A stretch of 6,037 bases of DNA from JAJKIV01 sp036509075 (lineage in GTDB: Bacteria; Gemmatimonadota; Gemmatimonadetes; Gemmatimonadales; Gemmatimonadaceae), in assembly GCA_036509075.1 (NCBI GenBank), contig DATCGG010000148.1:1-6037 (forward strand). The letters are read 5' to 3'. Positions 1 to 5,031 of this stretch are shown here, piece after piece; positions within the stretch are counted from its first letter, which is position 1; every line of letters begins with the position of its first letter. Under the pieces are notes generated by a model. The model was not told where the DNA came from, did no database searches, and was given only the letters and a program-made list of their open reading frames with translations. A program made the position numbers and the translations under genes.

Positions 1-1
1 G

Positions 2-859
2 AATTCCGGGGACCTGCTCGATATCGTGGTGGACCGGATTCCTCCGGCCCCGGCCGAGGAGCAGGATGCGCTGCGCGTTGCTGTGATCGGAAGGCCCAAC
101 GTTGGCAAGTCTTCGTTCGTGAATCGCTTGTTAGGCGAAGAGCGCCTCGTGGTGTCCGATGTGGCTGGAACGACGCGCGATGCCATCGACTCGCCGATGC
201 GCTATCATGATCGGTCGATCATATTCATCGACACGGCCGGCCTCCGGCGCCAGTCGAGGGTCGAAGATGGAATCGAGTTCTACTCGGCGCTTCGGACGCG
301 CCGGGCCATCGAGCGTGCGGACATCTGCCTGCTGATCATCGACGCGGTCGAAGGCCTGCAGAACCAGGACCTGAAGATCGCGAACCTCGCCTGGGAATCA
401 GGCCGCGGTCTCATCGTGGTGGTGAACAAGTGGGACCTGAAGGAGAAGGACGACAAGACCGCCGGCCGCTTCGAGAAGGAAGCAGCGGAGCGCGTGCCAT
501 TCCTCTCGTTTGTTCCGTTCCTGTTCACGTCCGCTCTTACCGGCCAGCGAGTGACCCGCGTGCTTGACCTACTGGTCGAGGTCGATGCCGAGCGCTCGAA
601 GCGAATTACCACGTCGCAGGTCAACAACACGCTCGAGGCGCTCGTGGCTCGACGGCAACCACCGCAGGCGTCGGGTCGCGAGGTCAAGCTGCTCTACGCG
701 ACGCAGGTCGAGGTTGCACCGCCGACGATTGCGGTGTTCGGCAATCACCCGGAGCTGCTCGCGGAACATTACGTGAGGTATTTGCACAACGGCTTCCGCG
801 AAGCGTGGGGGTTCACGGGCAATCCGCTGCGGATCGTTCTCCGGAGGCGTGCCGCGTAA
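2..859 (+). CDS. der: Ribosome-assembly GTPase Der (EngA), 5'-truncated
   Basis: Der is a GTPase with two tandem G domains and a KH-like domain that acts in late assembly of the 50S ribosomal subunit. The window opens inside the gene: the frame is open from base 2, and the first residues (SGDLLDIVV) match the end of the first G domain, so most of G domain 1 lies upstream. The second G domain is complete. Numbering from the Val codon at base 26, it has GRPNVGKS (22-29, P-loop), GTTRD (48-52), DTAGLRR (69-75), NKWD (134-137) and TSAL (168-171). The remainder, about 190-277, is the KH-like domain, with LLYATQ, PPTIAVFGN and YVRYLHNGFRE. About 285 residues are visible of a family length near 440-490. 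The GTG at 26 is an internal valine and not a start. The TAA stop directly abuts the plsY start codon. Identification is secure; only the 5' end is unseen. Confidence 0.97.
   Translation, partial: NSGDLLDIVVDRIPPAPAEEQDALRVAVIGRPNVGKSSFVNRLLGEERLVVSDVAGTTRDAIDSPMRYHDRSIIFIDTAGLRRQSRVEDGIEFYSALRTRRAIERADICLLIIDAVEGLQNQDLKIANLAWESGRGLIVVVNKWDLKEKDDKTAGRFEKEAAERVPFLSFVPFLFTSALTGQRVTRVLDLLVEVDAERSKRITTSQVNNTLEALVARRQPPQASGREVKLLYATQVEVAPPTIAVFGNHPELLAEHYVRYLHNGFREAWGFTGNPLRIVLRRRAA
130..136 (+). repeat. Recurrent heptamer GTTAGGC, copy 1
   Basis: TTGTTAGGCG lies in der, read as Leu-TTA then Gly-GGC. This copy lacks the leading C of the octamer but keeps the trailing G. Confidence 0.5.
843..847 (+). 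promoter_or_regulatory. Shine-Dalgarno sequence for plsY
   Basis: GGAGG lies inside the last codons of der, 12 nt before the GTG at 860. The spacing is slightly long, but it is the only strong site nearby and supports GTG 860, which directly follows the der TAA, as the plsY start. Confidence 0.6.
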
Positions 860-1492
860 GTGTCTCCCTACCTGGGTCTCGTGCTCGCCTACGTGGCGGG
901 GTCGATCCCGGCGGCATACATCGCGGGCAAGGTGACGCGAGGAATCGATCTTCGGCAGCACGGCTCAGGCAACCTCGGCGCAACGAATGTCTACCGCGTC
1001 CTCGGCGCCAAGGTCGCGGTGGTCGTTCTGCTGTTCGATGCCGCGAAGGGAGCCGTGCCTGTGCTGTGGTTCCCTCGCCTGATTGTGCCACCCGTGTCCG
1101 AAGCCGGCACGTTGACCCTCTGGGCCATCGGCTTTGGAGTAGCTGCCATCATCGGTCACGTTAGGCCCGTATTCCTGCTCTGGAAAGGTGGAGGGAAGGG
1201 GGTCGCGACCGCGTCGGGAGTGTTCGGAGCGCTGGCTCCGGCAGCGATCGGCATAACGCTGCTGGTGTGGCTGGGTGTGCTCGTCATAAGCGGCTACATG
1301 TCGCTTGCGTCTCTGGCCGGTGCGGTAGTCCTGCCCGTCGCGCTTGCCGTGATGGGCGGACTCCGATCGCCATTGTTCGCTGTGAGCATCGTCGTTGCCG
1401 CATTCGTGTTCTGGACTCACCGATCGAACATCGGTCGTCTGCGCCGCGGTGAGGAGCCGCGGTTCGGCCGAAAAACACCGCCGTTGCGATGA
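860..1492 (+). CDS. plsY: Acyl-phosphate:glycerol-3-phosphate acyltransferase PlsY
   Basis: PlsY is the integral-membrane enzyme that transfers an acyl group from acyl-phosphate (made by PlsX, not in this window) to sn-glycerol 3-phosphate, giving lysophosphatidate, the first committed step of phospholipid synthesis. The 210-residue protein has the family signatures: GSIPAAYIAGK (14-24), HGSGNLGATNVYR (34-46), the glycine-rich phosphate loop KGGGKGVAT (109-117 region), and C-terminal THRSNIGRLRRGEEPRF (186-202). Hydrophobic stretches at about 1-17, 51-70, 85-100, 119-143, 150-166 and 171-185 fit a multi-span membrane protein. The GTG start abuts the der stop, and the end overlaps gpsA as ATGA. 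GpsA supplies its substrate, so the adjacency makes metabolic sense. One oddity is GGGKG where I expect GGKG. The C-terminal tail is basic (RRGEEPRFGRK), plausibly cytoplasmic. Confidence 0.96.
   Translation: MSPYLGLVLAYVAGSIPAAYIAGKVTRGIDLRQHGSGNLGATNVYRVLGAKVAVVVLLFDAAKGAVPVLWFPRLIVPPVSEAGTLTLWAIGFGVAAIIGHVRPVFLLWKGGGKGVATASGVFGALAPAAIGITLLVWLGVLVISGYMSLASLAGAVVLPVALAVMGGLRSPLFAVSIVVAAFVFWTHRSNIGRLRRGEEPRFGRKTPPLR
1159..1166 (+). repeat. Recurrent octamer CGTTAGGC, copy 2
   Basis: The copy lies in plsY and is read in a different codon phase from the others (CAC GTT AGG CCC, His-Val-Arg-Pro), so its sequence is not explained by a shared peptide. Confidence 0.55.
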
Positions 1493-2481
1493 AGTGCGCC
1501 GTGGTCGGTGCGGGCGCGTGGGGGACGGCGCTGGCCAACGTTCTCGCCTCGAACGGCCATGCGGTCTCGCTCTGGGCACGCGAGAGTGACGTAGTGGAGG
1601 CCATCAACGGCAAGCGCGAGAATCTGCGGTTCCTGCCGGGAGTGTGCCTCGAGGAAGCAATCCGAGCGACGGGCATCATGGCGGAGGCGTTAGGCGGTGC
1701 CGAACTCGTGACCTACGTCGCGCCATCGCATGCGCTGCGAGAAGTCGTTGCCAGTGGTGCCGCCGCGGTTCGACCTGACGCCGTGCTCGTCGTGGCAAGC
1801 AAGGGTATCGAGCGGGAGTCTCTTGCAATCATGTCGGATGTGGTGGGCGACACGCTTCCACGCCATGCGGTGGTCGCCCTTTCAGGTCCGAGCTTCGCAG
1901 CCGAAGTGGCGAGGGGACAGCCAACGGCTGTCGTGGCAGCGTCGGCAAACGAGGCTGCGGCCACCGCCGTCCAGCGGGCGCTTAGCTCTGACGCTTTCCG
2001 GGTCTACACCCATGACGATGTCATCGGCGTGGAGTTGGGCGGCGCTCTGAAGAATGTCATGGCGGTCGCCACGGGCATCACGGAAGGCGTTGGGTTGGGG
2101 TTCAACTCGCGCGCTGCCCTCATTACGCGGGGATTGGCCGAAATGACGAGGCTGGGAATCGCGCTGGGGGCGAGCCAGGCGACCTTCGCCGGGCTGGCAG
2201 GACTTGGTGACTTGGTGCTCACCTGCACGGGCGCGCTGAGCCGCAACCGTGCTCTGGGCATTGAGATTGGGAAGGGAAGCACGCTGGAGCAGGCCCTGGA
2301 AGGGAAGGACACGGTCGCCGAGGGAGTGCTCAACACGATCAGTGCGCGCGCGTTGGCGGAGCGCGAAGGAGTGGACATGCCAATCGTCCTGGGCGTTCAT
2401 CGCATTCTGTTCGAAGCACAGCCACCCCGTCTGGCAATCTCCGAGCTGATGAGTCGCGAACTTCGCGCGGAGCAGGACTGA
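1489..2481 (+). CDS. gpsA: Glycerol-3-phosphate dehydrogenase [NAD(P)+], GpsA
   Basis: GpsA is a cytoplasmic enzyme that reduces dihydroxyacetone phosphate to sn-glycerol 3-phosphate with NAD(P)H, feeding phospholipid synthesis. At 330 residues it has the usual length. The Rossmann nucleotide-binding loop GAGAWGTALA is at 7-16, the conserved VVASKGIE at 101-108 (Lys105), SGPSFAAEV at 132-140, and ELGGALKNV at 182-190 with the expected catalytic Lys188. Further on are NSRAALITRGLAEM (206-219) and GLAGLGDLVLTCTG (235-248) followed by SRNR, all typical of the C-terminal helical domain. The ATG at 1489 shares the ATGA overlap with the plsY stop. There is no strong Shine-Dalgarno in front of it, so translation probably depends on coupling to plsY. 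The TGA stop shares one base with the next ATG. All key residues I looked for are present. Confidence 0.97.
   Translation: MKCAVVGAGAWGTALANVLASNGHAVSLWARESDVVEAINGKRENLRFLPGVCLEEAIRATGIMAEALGGAELVTYVAPSHALREVVASGAAAVRPDAVLVVASKGIERESLAIMSDVVGDTLPRHAVVALSGPSFAAEVARGQPTAVVAASANEAAATAVQRALSSDAFRVYTHDDVIGVELGGALKNVMAVATGITEGVGLGFNSRAALITRGLAEMTRLGIALGASQATFAGLAGLGDLVLTCTGALSRNRALGIEIGKGSTLEQALEGKDTVAEGVLNTISARALAEREGVDMPIVLGVHRILFEAQPPRLAISELMSRELRAEQD
1688..1696 (+). repeat. Recurrent nonamer CGTTAGGCG, copy 3
   Basis: Full nonamer in gpsA, read GCG TTA GGC GGT (Ala-Leu-Gly-Gly). It is the only TTA codon in gpsA. Confidence 0.55.
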
Positions 2482-2891
2482 TGCCGACCAAAGACGAGCC
2501 GGTTCAGGAGTTCTTCTCCATCGGCGACGTGTGCGCGCTGACGGATCTCAAGCCACACGTACTGCGTTACTGGGAGAGCCAGTTTCGCTTCCTCAACCCG
2601 GCAAAGAACCGGTCGGGCAACCGCGTGTATCAGCGGCGCGAAGTCGAGCTGATCATGCTCGTGAAGCACCTGTTGTATACGGAGAAGTACACGATCGACG
2701 GCGCTCGTCAGCGGATCGAGGAGCAGCGTAAGGCCGGCTCGCTTCGTGCCGAGGCGCGGGCCGCCCTCGACGTGCAGATGATCCGCGATCTCGAGCGACA
2801 GCTACAGGGGATCGTACGGGTGCTGGACGGCACGGAGTCGCCGCAGCCCGAGCTGGCGAGCGGCGACCAACCCGAGCCCTCCGCCACGTGA
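2481..2891 (+). CDS. MerR-family transcriptional regulator (short, no effector domain)
   Basis: This 136-residue protein carries an N-terminal MerR-type winged helix-turn-helix. The recognition part runs FSIGDVCALTDLKPHVLRYWE (12-32), and the wing and second helix pair follow, with NRSGNRVYQRREVELI (43-58) and VKHLLYTEKYTIDGARQRI (61-79). Residues about 80-115 (EEQRKAGSL onwards to LERQLQGIVRVL) look like the dimerisation coiled coil, and the last 25 residues are a Pro/Glu-rich tail. There is only one cysteine (Cys18) and no metal-binding or ligand-binding C-terminal domain, so any signal sensed cannot be read from the sequence. GGAG at 2469-2472, 8 nt before the ATG, supports the start. It overlaps gpsA by one base and the downstream gene by four (GTGA), so it is co-transcribed with the lipid genes. 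Targets are unknown; regulating its own operon is only a guess. The family call is firm. Confidence 0.93.
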   Translation: MPTKDEPVQEFFSIGDVCALTDLKPHVLRYWESQFRFLNPAKNRSGNRVYQRREVELIMLVKHLLYTEKYTIDGARQRIEEQRKAGSLRAEARAALDVQMIRDLERQLQGIVRVLDGTESPQPELASGDQPEPSAT

Positions 2892-3568
2892 CGACCGACC
2901 GTATCGTCTGTGTGGTGCCCGCGTTCAACGCTGAGCCGACCATCGCGACGGTAGTGGCCGGGCTTCGCGCAGCGATGCCGTCCGCGTTCATCAGCGTGGT
3001 GGACGATGGATCTGCCGACGGGACGTACGTCGCGTCACGCCCTCTCGCCGACGTGACCGTCCGACTCGGACGCAATGCCGGGAAAGGGGCCGCGCTGCGC
3101 GCGGGATTTCGCGTCGCAACCGAGCACCGCGCGGACGTTGTGGTGACAATCGATGCCGACGGGCAGCACGACCCGCGATACGCACCGGCGCTGGTGGAGT
3201 CCCTCTCGAACGCCGACGTCGCGATCGGCGCACGCGAGCGTCGCGGTTCCATGCCGGCCGGGCGGCGCCTAACGAACCGGCTGTCGGCCGCCGCCGTGGC
3301 GCACTGTATCGGACGCGACGTCGCCGATGCGCAGAGTGGTTTCCGCGCGATCAGGTCGCATCTCATCGCCGAAGTTCGGCCGCGCGGCGATCGATACGAG
3401 TTCGAGACCGAATTCCTCATTCTGGCTGGACGCCTCGGGGCCCGCATTGCGTTTGTTCCCATCCCAACGATCTACGCTGCCAACATTCCGAGCCATTTTC
3501 GGCCCGTCGCAGATTCCGCACGGATCGTGAGCACGCTCTGGCGGTTCGCAACGGGAGCGCACCACTGA
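2888..3568 (+). CDS. Family 2 glycosyltransferase, DPM1/polyprenyl-phosphate type
   Basis: The protein is 226 residues with a GT-A fold signature. It has VVPAFNAE (9-16), VVDDGSADGT (37-46), GRNAGKGAALRAGF (61-74), the metal and sugar-nucleotide DxD motif in TIDADGQHDP (87-96), then DAQSGFR (147-153), YEFETEFL (170-177) and IPTIYAANIPSHFRP (192-206). This set matches dolichol-phosphate-mannose-synthase-like enzymes, which move a sugar from a nucleotide sugar to a lipid phosphate or similar carrier. There is no signal peptide and no transmembrane segment, so it is probably soluble or peripheral on the inner face of the membrane. Donor and acceptor cannot be assigned. The GTG at 2888 overlaps the merR stop (GTGA) and has no clear Shine-Dalgarno, suggesting coupling. 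The stop overlaps the surE ATG by one base. A role in glycolipid or cell-envelope sugar transfer is inference, weakly supported by plsY and gpsA in the same operon. Confidence 0.92.
   Translation: MTTDRIVCVVPAFNAEPTIATVVAGLRAAMPSAFISVVDDGSADGTYVASRPLADVTVRLGRNAGKGAALRAGFRVATEHRADVVVTIDADGQHDPRYAPALVESLSNADVAIGARERRGSMPAGRRLTNRLSAAAVAHCIGRDVADAQSGFRAIRSHLIAEVRPRGDRYEFETEFLILAGRLGARIAFVPIPTIYAANIPSHFRPVADSARIVSTLWRFATGAHH
3266..3274 (-). repeat. Recurrent nonamer, reverse orientation, copy 4
   Basis: CGCCTAACG on the + strand, the reverse complement of CGTTAGGCG, lies in the glycosyltransferase gene and is read CGC CTA ACG (Arg-Leu-Thr). Confidence 0.55.
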
Positions 3569-4332
3569 TGCGTCTCCTCTGCACGAATGACGACGGGATT
3601 CTCGCGTACTGCCTCGAGTGTCTCGTACGAGCCGCTGAGCCGCTGGGCGAGATAACGGTCGTCGCGCCGGACCGCGAGCAGAGCGCCACGAGCCACTCGC
3701 TCACGCTCCATCACCCACTTCGGCCCGTCAAACGAGGTGAGCGAAAATACCAGGTGGATGGGACGCCGACCGATTGTGTCATGCTCGCGGTCGAGGCGCT
3801 GATGGAGCAGCGTCCCGACTATGTTCTGAGTGGGATCAATCACGGACAGAACATGGGCGAGGACGTTCTGTACTCGGGGACAGTCGCGGCAGCCATGGAG
3901 GGGCTGGCGCTCGGCATTCCGTCCATCGCGATCTCGTTCGCGGGTGGCGACCTGCGGGCCGATGTTTCACTGCTGGACGAGCAGGTCGACATTCTCTCGC
4001 CGCTGCTGGCCCACCTGACCTCGCTGCCGCGGTTTCCCGAGCACACGCTGCTGAACGTGAACCTGCCGCCGCGGCGCGCCGGAGACATCCGCGGCGTGCG
4101 CCTAACGAGACTCGGGCGGCGGGTCTACTCGGACTCACTGCGACCAATGGAGGATCCCTGGGGCCGACGCATTTACTGGATCGGCGGCGGCTCGATCAAC
4201 TGGGAGGCGAGCGGAGTCGGGTCCGACTTCCGCGCCGTCGATGACGGCTACGTCTCAGTCACTCCGCTCCATCTCGACCTCACCCATCGCGACATGCTTG
4301 ACTCGGCGGAGAGCTGGTGGCGGGAGCTGTAG
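3568..4332 (+). CDS. surE: 5'/3'-nucleotidase SurE
   Basis: SurE is a divalent-metal-dependent phosphatase that removes phosphate from nucleoside monophosphates (some members also cleave short polyphosphate) and is linked to survival under stress. The 254-residue protein has the metal-site motif TNDDGI (6-11; Asp8, Asp9), VVAPDREQSA (31-40) with the conserved Ser39, GTPTDCV (65-71), and SGINHGQNMGEDVLYSG (88-104) with the metal ligand Asn91. AAAMEG (107-112) and VSVTPL (229-234) are also typical. The length matches the family. GGGAG at 3553-3557, ten nt upstream, supports ATG 3568, which overlaps the preceding stop as TGATG. One feature looks unusual: just after the DDG motif, where many relatives have an Ala-Pro-Gly-type loop, this protein reads LAYCLECL (12-19). 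The 3' end overlaps pcm, a classic partner of surE. Confidence 0.96.
   Translation: MRLLCTNDDGILAYCLECLVRAAEPLGEITVVAPDREQSATSHSLTLHHPLRPVKRGERKYQVDGTPTDCVMLAVEALMEQRPDYVLSGINHGQNMGEDVLYSGTVAAAMEGLALGIPSIAISFAGGDLRADVSLLDEQVDILSPLLAHLTSLPRFPEHTLLNVNLPPRRAGDIRGVRLTRLGRRVYSDSLRPMEDPWGRRIYWIGGGSINWEASGVGSDFRAVDDGYVSVTPLHLDLTHRDMLDSAESWWREL
4099..4107 (-). repeat. Recurrent nonamer, reverse orientation, copy 5
   Basis: CGCCTAACG on the + strand lies in surE and is read CGC CTA ACG (Arg-Leu-Thr). It is the same nine bases as copy 4, in an unrelated protein. Confidence 0.55.
4308..4311 (+). promoter_or_regulatory. Shine-Dalgarno sequence for pcm
   Basis: GGAG lies within the 3' end of surE, 5 nt before GTG 4317. 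It favours this GTG, and therefore a 16-nt overlap with surE, over the in-frame ATG at 4383, which would remove part of the N-terminal helix. Confidence 0.6.
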
Positions 4333-4973
4333 GTCCCGAGTTCAGAGGCGCGCGCCGTCGTCTGGTCGAGACGCTGCAGACGATGGGGATACGCGACCTC
4401 GCGGTGCTGCGCGCCGTCGATCTCACCCCTCGCCACCTCTTCGTGCCGACGGGCGTGCGACACCGGGCCTACGAGGATTCGGCGCTGCCGATCGGCAACG
4501 GGCAGACGATATCGCAGCCGTCCGTTCACGCCCGGTATCTCGAGCTTCTTCACCTCACCGGCAAGGAACGCGTGCTGGAGGTGGGGACTGGCACCGGATA
4601 TCAGACCGCGCTCCTGTCGAATCTCGCGGCGCAGGTCTTTTCCATCGAGCGCGTGACGGCCCTCTACGAGCAGGCCCGTGAGATTCTCCGACAGCTCGAT
4701 GTGCGGAATGTCTCAATGCTTCTCGGCGACGGGACCATCGGCTGGCGTGAATACGCCCCGTACGATGCCATCCTCGTCAGCGCAGGGGCGCCCACCGTGC
4801 CAGCGCCGCTGCTCGACCAGCTCGCCGAGGGAGGAACGCTGCTGATTCCGTTGGGGGGCAAAGACGAGCAAATCCTCGTGAGCTTCGAGAGACGCGATGG
4901 CACGATCGTGCGGCGTGACATCGCGCCGGTCCGATTCGTCCCGCTCTTGGGCACGCACGGTTGGCAGGGATGA
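4317..4973 (+). CDS. pcm: Protein-L-isoaspartate O-methyltransferase
   Basis: Pcm methylates, from S-adenosylmethionine, the abnormal L-isoaspartyl residues that form spontaneously in ageing proteins, starting their repair in the cytoplasm. The 218-residue protein is close to the usual bacterial length. It shows the substrate-side motif LPIGNGQTISQPSVHA (57-72), SAM motif I VLEVGTGTGYQTALL (86-100), SIER (109-112), GDGTIGW (137-143), motif II YDAILVSAGAP (149-159), motif III GGTLLIPLG (172-180) and the terminal VRFVPLLG (205-212). The GTG start at 4317 overlaps surE by 16 nt in another frame. The surE-pcm order is also known from gammaproteobacteria, where both genes belong to a stationary-phase group. 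All core motifs are intact, so activity is expected. It is the last gene of the tightly overlapping block. Confidence 0.96.
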   Translation: MAGAVGPEFRGARRRLVETLQTMGIRDLAVLRAVDLTPRHLFVPTGVRHRAYEDSALPIGNGQTISQPSVHARYLELLHLTGKERVLEVGTGTGYQTALLSNLAAQVFSIERVTALYEQAREILRQLDVRNVSMLLGDGTIGWREYAPYDAILVSAGAPTVPAPLLDQLAEGGTLLIPLGGKDEQILVSFERRDGTIVRRDIAPVRFVPLLGTHGWQG

Positions 4974-4984
4974 CCTGAGATCGA

Positions 4985-5030
4985 CCGGCGGCCGTATCGC
5001 TTCCAAGCGTACTCGAGTCGGAGCCGCCGG
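4985..5030. repeat. GC-only inverted repeat ahead of the gene at 5032
   Basis: CCGGCGGC (4985-4992) and GCCGCCGG (5023-5030) are perfect 8-nt reverse complements separated by 30 nt. The 3' arm lies between the Shine-Dalgarno and the ATG at 5032, so the RNA stem would cover the ribosome-binding region. Inside the loop are a short self-complementary stretch, CGCTT-CC-AAGCG (4998-5009), and the palindrome ACTCGAGT (5011-5018). No T tract follows, so it does not look like an intrinsic terminator. Chance pairing is quite possible in such GC-rich DNA. Confidence 0.4.
5020..5023 (+). promoter_or_regulatory. Shine-Dalgarno sequence for the gene at 5032
   Basis: GGAG is 8 nt before ATG 5032. No other ATG, GTG or TTG occurs in this frame in the 58-nt gap after pcm, so the site fixes the start. 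Its last base is the first base of the 3' arm of the inverted repeat. Confidence 0.6.
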
Positions 5031-5031
5031 A

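Noticed and set aside
1..6. The window begins exactly with GAATTC, suggesting a cloning boundary.
   Set aside because: The der frame reads naturally through it, another GAATTC lies at 3410-3415 within the glycosyltransferase gene, and the window end has no such site. It is probably coincidence.
2653..3462. Long antisense open frame of 269 codons opposite merR and the glycosyltransferase gene.
   Set aside because: Its translation is Arg/Ser/Ala-rich with no domain. The + strand genes here have full family motifs, so this is a GC-driven shadow.
4241..4681. Plus-strand open frame of 146 codons across the surE/pcm junction.
   Set aside because: It is out of frame with both genes, very Arg-rich and without motifs. 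SurE and Pcm motifs are continuous in their own frames, so there is no sign of a frameshift.
4974..5031. Possible intrinsic terminator at the end of the operon.
   Set aside because: The inverted repeat has a 30-nt loop and no T run after it, so it lacks the form of an intrinsic terminator.
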